Assembly: GCA_019634795.1 (NCBI GenBank)
Contig: JAHCAR010000022.1
Location: 1 to 40,328 of the forward strand
Reading direction: 5' to 3'
DNA length: 40,328 bases
DNA from: Dokdonella sp.
GTDB taxonomy: Bacteria; Pseudomonadota; Gammaproteobacteria; Xanthomonadales; Rhodanobacteraceae
In this document: positions 17,835 to 26,769 of the stretch, piece by piece
How the letters are laid out: each line of letters opens with the position of its first letter
How positions within the stretch are numbered: the first letter of the stretch is position 1
Position numbers and translations under genes: made by a program
Notes under the pieces: generated by a model
Told to the model about the DNA's origin: nothing
Database searches by the model: none
The model's input: the letters and a program-made list of their open reading frames with translations, nothing else

Positions 17835-20375
17835 TCAGTTGTCGACGCTGGACGCCGACGCCGAGGCCTTGTTCGCCACCTTCTTGGCCGCCGACGACTT
17901 CGAGCCGGCCTTTTTCGCCGGCGCTTTCTTCGCAGCTGACTTCTTCGTGGCGGTCTTTTTGCCGGCCGCTTTCTTCACCGCGGTCTTCTTGACGGCCTTC
18001 TTCGCAGCCGGCTTGGCGGTGGCTGCCGTTTCGGCGGTCTTCTTGCCGGCCGGCTTGCCCTTGGCGCCCTTGCCGAAGCCGCGTTTTGGCCGGAACGGCG
18101 CAGCCGCGAGCAGTTCCACGCACTCGGCCTCGCTCAGGCTCTTCGGCTCGCGGTCCTTCGGGATCCGAGCGTTCTTGTCGCCGTCGGTGATGTAGGCGCC
18201 GTAGCGCCCGTTCAGCACCTGGATGCCATTGCCGAAGTCCTGGATGATCCGGTTGGCCAGGGCCTCGGCCTTGGCCCGGACCAGTTCGAGGGCGCGCGGC
18301 AGTTCGATCGTGTACGGATCGTCTTCCTTGGTCAGCGACGCATAGGTCGAACCGATCTTGACGAAAGGGCCGAAGCGGCCGATGCCGACGGTGACATCTT
18401 CGCCTTCGTCCGAGCTGCCAAGGGTGCGCGGCAGCTTGAACAGTTCGAGGGCTTCTTCGGCGGTGATCGTATGCATGCTCTGGCCGGGGCGCAGGCTTGC
18501 GAACTTCGGCTTTTCCTCGTCTTCCTTGGTGCCGATCTGGGCAAACGGTCCGTAACGCCCGAGCCTCACCGAGAGCGGCTTGCCCGACACCGGATCGACA
18601 CCGAGCACGCGACTGCCGCTGGCCTCGGACTTGTCGACCGTTTCGATCTTTTCGTCGATCTGTGCCTTGAACGGCTTCCAGAACCGGCTCAGCAGCGGGA
18701 CCCAGTCTTCCTCGCCGCGACTCACCGCATCGAGCTCGTCCTCGAGCTTGGCGGTGAAATCGTAGTCGACATAGCGGGCGAAGTGGCTGGCGAGGAACCG
18801 GCCCACCGCGCGTCCGACATCGGTCGGCTTGAAGCGGCGGCTGTCGAGGATCACGTATTCGCGGTTGAGCAGGACCTGGATGATGCTGGCATAGGTCGAT
18901 GGCCGGCCGATCCCGTATTCCTCGAGGGCCTTGACCAGGCTGGCCTCGGAGAAGCGCGGCGGCGGTTCGGTGAAGTGCTGGTCGGTGATGATGTCGCGCA
19001 GTGGCACGGCCTCGCCGACCTTCATCAGCGGCAACTTGCGTGCGTCGTCCTCGTCGTCCGCCGACTTCTGGTCACGGCCTTCCTCGTAGACCGCGAGGAA
19101 GCCCGGGTCGATGACCGTGGTGCCGGTGGCGCGAAACGCCGCATCGGGTCCGCAGGGAAAATCCACCGACACGGTGTTGAGGGTGGCGTGCTGCATCTGG
19201 CTGGCGACCGTGCGCTTCCAGATCAGTTCGTAGAGCTTGGCATGATCGGGCGACAGGAAGGCGGCGACGCGCTTCGGCGTCAGCGCGGCCGAGGTCGGGC
19301 GGATCGCTTCGTGCGCTTCCTGAGCGTTCTTCGACTTCGATTTGTAGACGTTGGCCTGTTCGGGCAGCGACTGGCGGCCGAACTCGCGCGCAATGACCTC
19401 GCGCAGTTCGCCGATCGCCTCCTCGGAAATCGAGGTCGAGTCGGTACGCATGTAGGTGATCAGGCCGACCACGCCCTCGTCGCCGATGGCGATGCCCTCG
19501 TAGAGCTGCTGGGCCAGGCGCATGGTCCGGCTGGTCGCGTAGCCGAGCTTGCGCGCCGCTTCCTGCTGCAGGGTCGAGGTCGTGAACGGCGCCGACGGAC
19601 GCCGCTTGCGTTCCTTCGACTGCACCTCGCCGACGACCAGACGCCCCTGCGCCGCCTTGTACAGCGCGTTGCGGGCGGCATGTGCATCGGCCGTGTTGGT
19701 CAGGTCGAACTGTTCGAACTTCTTGTTGTTGAGCTTGAGCAGGCGCGCCTTGAAGGCCTGGTCCGGATGCGCGAGGTCGGCTTCGATCGTCCAGTATTCG
19801 CGCGGAATGAAGGCCTCGATCTCCTCCTCGCGCTCGACGATCATGCGCAGTGCCGGCGACTGCACGCGTCCGGCAGAGAGGCCGCGCTGGACCTTGCGCC
19901 AGAGCACCGGGGACAGATTGAATCCGACCAGATAGTCCAGCGCACGGCGGGCCTGCTGGGCGTTGACGAGCTCCATCGAAAGCTGGCGCGGGTGGGCGAC
20001 CGCCTCCTTGATGGCCCGTGGCGTGATCTCGGAGAAGACCACGCGATGCACGGCCTTGTTTTCGAGCAACTTCTTCTGCCGCAGGATTTCGGCGATGTGC
20101 CAGGAAATCGCCTCGCCTTCGCGATCAAGGTCGGTTGCGAGATAGAGCGAGTCGGCCTGCTTGATCGCCTTGACGATCGCATCGACGTGCTTGGTGTTCT
20201 TCTCGATCAGGTCGTAGTTCATCGCGAAATCGCGGTCCGGATCGACGGCGCCCTCCTTTGGCACCAGATCGCGCACATGGCCGTAGGAAGCGAGGACCTG
20301 GAAGTCCTTGCCGAGGTACTTGTTGATCGTCTTGGCCTTGGCGGGCGACTCGACGATAAGCAGGTTTTTGGCCAT
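17835..20375 (-). CDS. topA: DNA topoisomerase I with lysine/alanine-rich tail
   Basis: TopA relaxes negative supercoils by a type IA single-strand break. The 846-residue protein has an N-terminal TOPRIM domain (LLIVESPAKAKTI near 5, and the DLDREGEAI metal site near 82) and the active-site tyrosine Tyr308 in GLITYMRTDSTS. The C-terminal part carries topoisomerase repeat domains without zinc cysteines (RLGRYGPFAQIG, GIGRFGPFVKIG, LNGRYGAYI), unlike the zinc-ribbon form of E. coli. The last about 75 residues are a histone-H1-like tail of KKAA/KKTA repeats, which should bind DNA non-specifically. Such tails occur in xanthomonad and actinobacterial TopA. The ATG at 20375 follows a 212-bp gap from dprA with a candidate -10 box. 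Confidence 0.97.
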   Translation of the reverse strand: MAKNLLIVESPAKAKTINKYLGKDFQVLASYGHVRDLVPKEGAVDPDRDFAMNYDLIEKNTKHVDAIVKAIKQADSLYLATDLDREGEAISWHIAEILRQKKLLENKAVHRVVFSEITPRAIKEAVAHPRQLSMELVNAQQARRALDYLVGFNLSPVLWRKVQRGLSAGRVQSPALRMIVEREEEIEAFIPREYWTIEADLAHPDQAFKARLLKLNNKKFEQFDLTNTADAHAARNALYKAAQGRLVVGEVQSKERKRRPSAPFTTSTLQQEAARKLGYATSRTMRLAQQLYEGIAIGDEGVVGLITYMRTDSTSISEEAIGELREVIAREFGRQSLPEQANVYKSKSKNAQEAHEAIRPTSAALTPKRVAAFLSPDHAKLYELIWKRTVASQMQHATLNTVSVDFPCGPDAAFRATGTTVIDPGFLAVYEEGRDQKSADDEDDARKLPLMKVGEAVPLRDIITDQHFTEPPPRFSEASLVKALEEYGIGRPSTYASIIQVLLNREYVILDSRRFKPTDVGRAVGRFLASHFARYVDYDFTAKLEDELDAVSRGEEDWVPLLSRFWKPFKAQIDEKIETVDKSEASGSRVLGVDPVSGKPLSVRLGRYGPFAQIGTKEDEEKPKFASLRPGQSMHTITAEEALELFKLPRTLGSSDEGEDVTVGIGRFGPFVKIGSTYASLTKEDDPYTIELPRALELVRAKAEALANRIIQDFGNGIQVLNGRYGAYITDGDKNARIPKDREPKSLSEAECVELLAAAPFRPKRGFGKGAKGKPAGKKTAETAATAKPAAKKAVKKTAVKKAAGKKTATKKSAAKKAPAKKAGSKSSAAKKVANKASASASSVDN

Positions 20376-20484
20376 GGTGCGGTCCTATGCGCCGGTACTG
20401 GCCGGCGCCAAGCGGGCTGCCGATCCGCAGTGGATCAGCAGGGAAGTTTCGAAAATTGCCTATTCAGCAGGACACACGTGTTTA

Positions 20485-20516
20485 CGGGCTGTCAAGCCCG
20501 AGGGCGCGGCACTATA
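20485..20516 (-). promoter_or_regulatory. topA: Candidate topA promoter and leader hairpin
   Basis: On the minus strand, TATAGT (20516-20511) is a good -10 match about 136 bp before the topA ATG. It is followed in the leader by a 6-bp hairpin CGGGCT/AGCCCG (20500-20485) that contains TTGACA. No strong -35 is seen. Confidence 0.3.
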
Positions 20517-20587
20517 CCCAATCGGACGCTGCTGCGGATCGCGACGACAAGGCCCACGGCGGCCAGCCGGGCCTTCAGGCAGGCGCC

Positions 20588-21751
20588 TCAGGAGCGTGGA
20601 ATCCGCGTGTACTTGCCACCGCGCCCGGGGCGGACATCGCCCTCCAGCTCGAGCACCAGCAGCATCGAGGACAGCGCCGAAACCGCGAGACCGGTTCGCG
20701 CGGCCAGTTCATCGAGCGAGGATTCGTCATGCCCGAGCGCTTCCAGCAGGCGCACATAGTCGGGATCACGAGATCCGGTCGGCGTGGACTCGACCGCAGC
20801 GCCGGTGTCCGCGGCACTGCCCGGTGCGGACCCAAGGCGAGCACGCAAGCGGTCGCCAAGGCTCGCCGCCAGCGCGGACAGCTCGGCGATGATTTCCTCG
20901 GCCGATTCGGTCAGGCGGGCCCCGTCGCGGATCAGCTGATGGCAGCCGCGCGCCAGCGGGTTGTTGATCGAACCAGGGATCGCGAACACCTCGCGGCCCT
21001 GCTCGCTGGCACAGCGGGCGGTGATCAGCGAGCCCGAGCGCAATCCGGCCTCGACCACGAGGGTGCCGAGGGCGAGGCCGGAAATGATCCGGTTGCGGCG
21101 CGGAAAGTGTTCGGGTTTGGCGGCCGTGCCCGGTGGAAATTCGCTGACCAGGGCACCGCTGGCGGCGATGCGTGCGGCCAGCGCGCGGTGCTTGCGCGGA
21201 TAGACCAGGTCAGGCCCGGTGCCGAGCACCGCGACGGTCCGCGCGTCGGCGTCGAGGGCCGCCTGGTGGGCCGCGCCGTCGATGCCATCGGCCATGCCAC
21301 TGGTGACCGTGAAGCCGGCCGAGGCGAGCGCGCGAGCGAAGCGACGGCAAAGGGCTAGCCCATGCTCGCTGGCGCTGCGGCTGCCAACGATGGCGACCTG
21401 GGGCATCCAGAGCAGGGTCGGATCGCCGTCGACGAACAGAGCTGCCGGCGCGCCGGGAATCTCGCGCAGCAGGGACGGGTAGTCGGGATCGTCCCAGCCG
21501 AGCAGGTGGTGGTCCGGGTGCTCGAGCCACTCGAGATCGGCCTCCATGCGCGCCGGATCGGGCGCGTCGAGCCAGCGGCGGGCCTCGGCGTCGAGTTCGC
21601 GCGGGCTGTCGCCGCGACGCAGGGCTTCGAGGGCGGTGCTGGCGCTGCCATGGCGGGCGACCGCGGTGCGCAGCGTGGCAGGGCCGATCGACGGCGTTCG
21701 CAACAGGGTCAGCCAGGCGTCCATGGCCCGAGTTCGCTTCCGTGTGGTCAT
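20588..21751 (-). CDS. dprA: DNA processing protein DprA
   Basis: DprA protects incoming single-stranded DNA and loads RecA during natural transformation. The Rossmann-fold core is clear: VAIVGSRSAS, GFTVTSGMADGIDGAAH, AVLGTGPDLVYPRKH, SEFPPGTAAKPEHFPRRNR and the GTLVVEAGLRSGSLITA segment. An N-terminal helical (SAM-like) part (about 1-90) and a C-terminal winged helix (about 320-387, SSLDELAARTGLAVSALSSM) complete the long gammaproteobacterial form. The frame is open to 21820, but the ATG at 21751 (387 residues) gives the expected N-terminus; MDAWLTLL at 21724 is an alternative. It follows tsaP by 84 bp on the same strand, the familiar order beside def-fmt. Confidence 0.93.
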   Translation of the reverse strand: MTTRKRTRAMDAWLTLLRTPSIGPATLRTAVARHGSASTALEALRRGDSPRELDAEARRWLDAPDPARMEADLEWLEHPDHHLLGWDDPDYPSLLREIPGAPAALFVDGDPTLLWMPQVAIVGSRSASEHGLALCRRFARALASAGFTVTSGMADGIDGAAHQAALDADARTVAVLGTGPDLVYPRKHRALAARIAASGALVSEFPPGTAAKPEHFPRRNRIISGLALGTLVVEAGLRSGSLITARCASEQGREVFAIPGSINNPLARGCHQLIRDGARLTESAEEIIAELSALAASLGDRLRARLGSAPGSAADTGAAVESTPTGSRDPDYVRLLEALGHDESSLDELAARTGLAVSALSSMLLVLELEGDVRPGRGGKYTRIPRS

Positions 21752-21835
21752 GCGGCCAAGTCTAAGCGATGCGCCAACGAAAACGGCGCGGTGGATGCCA
21801 CCGCGCCGTTCCCGGGTCAATCCATCAGGCTTCGG

Positions 21836-22996
21836 TCAGGGTGTGCTGTCCGGGTCGTGCATGAAATCGCCGAGCTGGACCGGCCGCACGCTGTCCATGA
21901 CCAGCGCGTAGCTGACCCGCTTGAAGGTCCGGAAGACCATCACATGGCCGATGAATTCGGGCGGCAGGGTGACCTTGGAATCCTTTGGATGGAAGAACGC
22001 CCGGCTCTTGCCCTCCGGGTAGTCGGTATCGTCGTGGACGGTCTCGCCATCGGTGTAGACCGAGTAGGTCGTGCCGTTGTCGACACCATCCTCGCTGCCG
22101 CGCGACAGGGCGACGACCTGCAGTGGGCCGACCGCCGCGAGGGCATCGGTGAACGCGATGACGCGCATGTTGCTGTCCGGCGCCTGGGCCGGCGGATGCG
22201 GGACGAACTGGTCGTCGTACGGGGTCAGGTCGAGCGGCAGGATGTAGTCGCCCTCGCGCACTTCGAAATCCGAATAGGTCACCAGCGCCGAGGCCGGGCT
22301 GCCGGTTCGGGTGACCTGGATCGTGCCGAACTCGAGGACCTCGTAGCCCAGGAAGCGGACCCGGCCCTTGAAGCTCCACTCATGCGGGCCATGCCGCCAG
22401 AGCAGTTTCTGGCGGCCGTCGCGGCCGTCGCGCGGCTGGCGGTAGGTTTCGCGAACCTCGCCTTCCTTGCGCGGCGGCATGTCGTAGTAGCGCCCCAGCG
22501 GTCGCACGATGGCGAACTGGTCGCCGACGGCGGCATCGAGGCCGCGGATGTAGACCAGTTGCCCGGTCACGCCGCGCAGGCGGTTCTCTTCGATAGCAAC
22601 CACGTGCGGGGCGTTGCGGATCACGTCCTCGTCGACGACCTTGCTGTTCTTGAGGAACTGCTTGATGTCGGACAGGGGAATCGGCTTGACCGCATCGGCC
22701 AGCGAAGTCGCGCGGATATGCGGGCCGATCGAGCCGTCGCCGTGGCTGACGCCGTTGCCGGACAGGACCAGCTCGTCACCGGGATAGATCAGGTGTGGAT
22801 TGCGCACCTTCTGGTTGAGTTGCCAGATTTCCGGCCAGTGCCAGGGCTTGATCAGGAATTTCGCGGAGATGCTCCACAAGGTATCGCCTTTCTTGACGAT
22901 GTAACGCTGCGGTGCGTTCTGCGCCCACTCGGTTGCGGCAAAAACCGAAACGGTGAGCAGGAGTCCGGCAGAAATCGAAAGTAGTTTTTTAAGCAT
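21836..22996 (-). CDS. tsaP: LysM-domain protein, TsaP-like type IV pilus secretin partner
   Basis: The 386-residue exported protein has a signal peptide (MLKKLLSISAGLLLTVSVFAA). An N-terminal LysM domain (about 30-80: YIVKKGDTLWSISAKFL, then NPHLIYPGDELVL) binds peptidoglycan. The rest is a long beta-rich region with no catalytic motif. In Pseudomonas and Neisseria the orthologue in this neighbourhood is TsaP, which anchors the type IV pilus secretin PilQ to the cell wall. The position divergent from def-fmt-rsmB and upstream of dprA matches PA0020. The ATG at 22996 was chosen over the TTG at 23005 because it begins the signal peptide cleanly. Pairing with dprA suggests a link between pili and DNA uptake. 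Confidence 0.85.
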   Translation of the reverse strand: MLKKLLSISAGLLLTVSVFAATEWAQNAPQRYIVKKGDTLWSISAKFLIKPWHWPEIWQLNQKVRNPHLIYPGDELVLSGNGVSHGDGSIGPHIRATSLADAVKPIPLSDIKQFLKNSKVVDEDVIRNAPHVVAIEENRLRGVTGQLVYIRGLDAAVGDQFAIVRPLGRYYDMPPRKEGEVRETYRQPRDGRDGRQKLLWRHGPHEWSFKGRVRFLGYEVLEFGTIQVTRTGSPASALVTYSDFEVREGDYILPLDLTPYDDQFVPHPPAQAPDSNMRVIAFTDALAAVGPLQVVALSRGSEDGVDNGTTYSVYTDGETVHDDTDYPEGKSRAFFHPKDSKVTLPPEFIGHVMVFRTFKRVSYALVMDSVRPVQLGDFMHDPDSTP

Positions 22997-23322
22997 GGCT
23001 GCCAATTACCTGATTCCCCTATGGCTTTGGCGAGTGTATAGGAAAGTTTAACCTGAGAAAACGACCGACCACCGGAAACCGGAACCTCGTCGCAAACCGC
23101 GCTGGCAGGGCCCTGGCGGGTCGAGCCGGGGCAAAACCCGGGGTTTCGGCGTCCCTGGCCGGCCTTTCGGCCGTCCCGGCCTGGCCTGCCGGGCCCCGAA
23201 AAATCGCCTGAAAGGCCTGAAACGCGTAGACTTTCCTCCTGAAACCGGCTTGTCTGCGCCCGTCAAGGCCCCAGATTGTCGTTAACCATGGCGCGCTGGT
23301 CGCGCAAACCCGGATTTTTGTC
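22997..23322. promoter_or_regulatory. Divergent tsaP/def intergenic region
   Basis: This 326-bp stretch has no supported gene. It is rich in short G/C inverted repeats (for example CGGCC-TTTC-GGCCG at 23160-23173, and CCCGG/CCGGG about 23175-23193) and must hold two divergent promoters. A TATACA -10-like box on the minus strand (23040-23035) could serve tsaP. Nothing clear is seen for def. Confidence 0.5.
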
Positions 23323-23838
23323 ATGACACTGCTCAATATCCTCGAATTTCCCGATCCGCGTCTGCGCACCCAGGCGCAGACGGTCACCCAGTTCGACGCA
23401 GCCCTGAAGAAGCTCTCCGAGGACATGCTCGAGACCATGTACGCGGCCCCCGGAATCGGCCTTGCCGCCTCGCAAGTGGACCGGCACATCCAGATGCTCG
23501 TGCTCGATGTCTCCGAGGAGAAGAACGCGCCGATGACGATCGTCAATCCGCGCATCGTCGAGCGCAGCGGCAGCCAGACCTGCCAGGAAGGCTGTCTCTC
23601 GGTGCCCGGCATCTTCGCCGACGTAGAACGCGCCGACCGCATCCGAGTCGCTGCCCAGGATGTCACCGGCCAGGCGATCGAGATCGAGGCCGATGGCCTG
23701 CTCGCGGTCTGCATCCAGCACGAGATGGATCACCTGCTCGGCAAGCTGTTCGTCGATTACCTGTCGCCGCTCAAGCGCGACATGGTGCGCAAGAAACTCG
23801 AAAAGCAGCGCCGCCATGCCGAGTCGGCGGTTGCCTGA
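23323..23838 (+). CDS. def: Peptide deformylase
   Basis: Def removes the formyl group from the N-terminal methionine of new proteins, using Fe2+/Zn2+. The 171-residue protein has the three family motifs: GIGLAASQ (44-51), EGCLS with metal ligand Cys91, and QHEMDH with ligands His133 and His137 and catalytic Glu134. It is the first gene of the def-fmt-rsmB run. fmt follows after 132 bp, so fmt may also have its own promoter. Confidence 0.97.
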   Translation: MTLLNILEFPDPRLRTQAQTVTQFDAALKKLSEDMLETMYAAPGIGLAASQVDRHIQMLVLDVSEEKNAPMTIVNPRIVERSGSQTCQEGCLSVPGIFADVERADRIRVAAQDVTGQAIEIEADGLLAVCIQHEMDHLLGKLFVDYLSPLKRDMVRKKLEKQRRHAESAVA

Positions 23839-23970
23839 AGCCTGCCGCCGGGTCCGGGTCCTTCCGTCGTCGGCGCCGCGCACACGCCGGTTTGCGCAAG
23901 CCGGCCCGCTGCCAGCCAGGCCGGGGCCGATGGTCCTGATCGCAACTCCTTACTGAAGCCGAGAATTCCG

Positions 23971-24924
23971 ATGTCCGAGCGCCTGCGCCTGGTGTTTGCG
24001 GGAACGCCAGATTTCTCCGTGCCCAGCTTGCAAGCCTGTCTCGCCGCCGATTGCGACGTCGTCGCGGTGTACACGCAACCCGACCGGCCGTCCGGCCGCG
24101 GGCGCAAGCTGAGCCCGAGCGCGGTCAAGTCGGCGGCGAACGCCGCCGGCGTGCCGGTCGAACAGCCCGAGTCGCTGCGCTCGGTCGAGGCGCGCCAGCG
24201 CCTGGCCGAATGGCAGCCGCATCTGCTCGTTGTCGTCGCCTATGGCCTGATCCTGCCGCGTGCCGTGCTGGCCCTGCCGCGCCATGGCTGCTGGAACGTG
24301 CACGCCTCGCTGTTGCCGCGCTGGCGCGGTGCGGCGCCGATCCAGCGCGCGATCCTGGCCGGCGACACCGAAACCGGCGTCGACCTCATGCAGATGGAGG
24401 CCGGGCTCGACACCGGACCGGTGCTGCTCGAACGCCGCACGCCGATCGCTGCCGACGAAACCGGCGGCAGCCTGCATGACCGGCTGGCCGTGCTCGGCGC
24501 CGAGGCGCTCGCCGAGGGCCTGCGCCACCTGCTCGCCGGTACGCTGCCCGAGCCTGTGGCCCAGTCCGCGGAAGGCATCATCTATGCGCACAAGCTCGAA
24601 AAGAGCGAAGCGCTGCTCGACTGGAACGCCACGGCGATTGAGCTCGAGCGCAAGGTTCGCGCCTTCGATCCGTGGCCGGTGGCGGAAGCGCGGATCGGCG
24701 GCGAGCGCCTGCGCATCTGGGCCGCCCGGGCGCTGCCGGCGACCGGCAGCGATGCGCCGGGCACGATCCTCGCCGCGAGCGCAACGGGCCTCGACCTGCG
24801 TTGTCGCGAGGGCCTGCTCCGGGTCACCGAAATCCAGCGCGATGGCGGCCGCCGCATCGGCGTTCGCGACTGGTTCAACGCGCGACCCGACCTGACCGAC
24901 AGCCTGCCCGGAAGCCGCGCGTGA
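23971..24924 (+). CDS. fmt: Methionyl-tRNA formyltransferase
   Basis: Fmt formylates initiator Met-tRNA with 10-formyl-tetrahydrofolate, the counterpart of the deformylase encoded upstream. The 317-residue protein has the N-terminal Rossmann-like domain ([14 protein letters not shown]) and the catalytic triad Asn109, His111 and Asp147 within [16 protein letters not shown] and [11 protein letters not shown]-terminal OB-fold domain (about 205-317) binds tRNA. The stop overlaps the GTG start of rsmB (GTGA at 24921-24924), so translation is coupled. Confidence 0.97.
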   Translation: MSERLRLVFAGTPDFSVPSLQACLAADCDVVAVYTQPDRPSGRGRKLSPSAVKSAANAAGVPVEQPESLRSVEARQRLAEWQPHLLVVVAYGLILPRAVLALPRHGCWNVHASLLPRWRGAAPIQRAILAGDTETGVDLMQMEAGLDTGPVLLERRTPIAADETGGSLHDRLAVLGAEALAEGLRHLLAGTLPEPVAQSAEGIIYAHKLEKSEALLDWNATAIELERKVRAFDPWPVAEARIGGERLRIWAARALPATGSDAPGTILAASATGLDLRCREGLLRVTEIQRDGGRRIGVRDWFNARPDLTDSLPGSRA

Positions 24925-26243
24925 GTAGTGCATCCGAGCACGCTGGGGCGGCCATCCGTGCCGACGCGGCGCGGGTCCTGGCCCGGGTCGTGTTCGACGG
25001 CGTCTCGCTGCGCGCGGCCTTCGACGCCCGCGCCGCGCGCAGCGCCGATCCGCGTGACCGCGCGCTGCTCTCGGCCATGCTGTTTTCCGCCTCGCGCTGG
25101 TGGCTGCGCTTCGACGCCGTGCTCGATCGCCTGCTCGAGCGTGCCCTGCCGCCGAAGGCGCGCGAGATCCACAGCCTGCTGGTGCTCGGATTCGTCCAGG
25201 TCGAAGTGATGGGCATGCCCGACTATGCCGTGGTCGCGGCCTGTGTCGACGCCGCACGCCTGCTCGGCCAGCCGCGTCACGCCGGTCTGGTCAATGCGGT
25301 GCTGCGCCGGTTCCTGCGCGAACGCGCCGCCTTGCTGGCCGAGATCGATCTTGATCCGACGACCCGGCATGCCCATCCGCGCTGGCTGATCGAGCGGATC
25401 CGCAACGACTGGCCGCGCGACCTCGAGGCGATCCTCGACGCCAACAACCAGGAAGCACCGCTGACCCTGCGCGTCAATCGCCGCCGCACGAACCGCGAGG
25501 CCCTGCGCGAGCGCCTCGCCGCGGCCGGCGTCGAGGCCGTGCTGCCCGCGCATCTCGCCGATGGCCTGGTCCTGGCCGAGAGTACCGATGTCAGTCGCCT
25601 GCCGGGCTATGCCGAGGGCCACTTCTCGGTCCAGGATGGGGCCGCCCAGCAGGTCGTCGACTGTCTCGAGCTGGAGAATGGCCAGCGCGTACTCGACGCC
25701 TGCGCGGCGCCCGGCGGCAAGGCCTCGCACATGCTCGAACGCGCCGACATCGAACTGACTGCGCTCGATGCCGATGGCCGCCGGGTATCGCGAATCCGCG
25801 AAAACCTCATGCGTCTCGGCCTAGAAGCCAGCGTCGTCGAAGGCGATGCCGCGCGGCCCGCCAGCTGGTGGGATGGCCGGCCCTTCGATCGCATCCTGCT
25901 CGATGCGCCGTGCTCGGCGACCGGCATCATCCGCCGTCAACCCGACATCAAGCTGCATCGCCGGGCAGCCGACATCGGCCCGCTCGCCGCAATCCAGGCA
26001 AGACTCGGAGCCGCGCTGTGGCCTATGCTCGCTCCGGGCGGGAAACTCCTTTACGCCACCTGTTCGCTGCTGCGCGCCGAAAACGAGGCAGTACTGGCCG
26101 GGTTGCTCGATGCCAACGCCGATGCGAGGGCACTGCCCCTGCCGGAACGGCTCGGTCGGGCTGCTGGTGCCGGCCGGCAGAATCTTCCGGGCCACAAGGG
26201 GATGGACGGTTTCTATTATGCGCTTGTGGAAAAAGCTCGCTAG
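24921..26243 (+). CDS. rsmB: 16S rRNA m5C967 methyltransferase RsmB
   Basis: RsmB (Sun/Fmu) methylates C967 of 16S rRNA with S-adenosylmethionine. The 440-residue protein starts at GTG 24921, overlapping the fmt stop. It has an N-terminal NusB-like RNA-binding domain (about 12-140) and a C-terminal methyltransferase domain: SAM site [16 protein letters not shown], conserved Cys331 in DAPCSATG and catalytic Cys381 in YATCSLL. The start before SSASEHAG was chosen because the longer frame overlaps fmt throughout. Its 3' end overlaps the next gene by 26 bp. Confidence 0.96.
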   Translation: MSSASEHAGAAIRADAARVLARVVFDGVSLRAAFDARAARSADPRDRALLSAMLFSASRWWLRFDAVLDRLLERALPPKAREIHSLLVLGFVQVEVMGMPDYAVVAACVDAARLLGQPRHAGLVNAVLRRFLRERAALLAEIDLDPTTRHAHPRWLIERIRNDWPRDLEAILDANNQEAPLTLRVNRRRTNREALRERLAAAGVEAVLPAHLADGLVLAESTDVSRLPGYAEGHFSVQDGAAQQVVDCLELENGQRVLDACAAPGGKASHMLERADIELTALDADGRRVSRIRENLMRLGLEASVVEGDAARPASWWDGRPFDRILLDAPCSATGIIRRQPDIKLHRRAADIGPLAAIQARLGAALWPMLAPGGKLLYATCSLLRAENEAVLAGLLDANADARALPLPERLGRAAGAGRQNLPGHKGMDGFYYALVEKAR

Positions 26244-26769
26244 CGTCCTGTGCGCGGTCGCCCTGGTCGGCGGCTGCGATGCGCTGCGCGAACAGGCGCC
26301 CGGTTCGTTGCAGGTGCGCGACGCGCGCCTGGTCGCGGCCGCGGACGGGCCGCGCCTCGAGATTGATCTCGAATGCCGTCTGAACGGGCCGATCAGCGAT
26401 GCCCTGGAACACGGCATCCCGATCACCCTCAAGCTGGACCTCAGCGCGACCGGCGACCACGCCGCGTTGAGCAACCGCCGTCTGGTCGAACTGCGCTATT
26501 TTCCGCTGACCCGCCGCTACCAGTTGCGCGACAGCGCCAGTGGCGACCTGCGCAGCTTTCCGGCTTCCGGCTATCTGACCGACGCGCTGGCCAGCCTGCG
26601 CCTGCCGCTGCCACCGGGCTTCGCCAATCTTCCGCCGGGCACGCGCCTGCGCCTCGAGGTCGGTCTCGATCATGGCGCATTGCCGGGCGCCCTGCGCCTT
26701 CCGGCCATGCTCGAACCGGCCTGGCGCCTGCAAGCCCCGGAGTACGCGTGGACCGTCACGGCTGGCTGA
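26218..26769 (+). CDS. DUF4390 family lipoprotein
   Basis: This 183-residue protein matches the uncharacterised DUF4390 family found between rsmB and ntrY in many beta- and gammaproteobacteria. The N-terminus [20 protein letters not shown] looks like a lipoprotein signal with Cys20 as the lipidated residue. The rest is a predicted beta-rich periplasmic domain (LEIDLECRLNGPISDAL, then RLVELRYFPLTRRYQLRD). It overlaps rsmB by 26 bp and ntrY by 22 bp, so the three are translationally linked. The function is unknown; position suggests a role with the NtrY periplasmic sensor. Confidence 0.85.
   Translation: MRLWKKLASVLCAVALVGGCDALREQAPGSLQVRDARLVAAADGPRLEIDLECRLNGPISDALEHGIPITLKLDLSATGDHAALSNRRLVELRYFPLTRRYQLRDSASGDLRSFPASGYLTDALASLRLPLPPGFANLPPGTRLRLEVGLDHGALPGALRLPAMLEPAWRLQAPEYAWTVTAG

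Noticed and set aside
18471-20759. 762-codon open frame antisense to topA
   Set aside because: It runs opposite a clearly conserved TopA. Long antisense frames are common in G+C-rich coding DNA, and its translation lacks recognisable domains.
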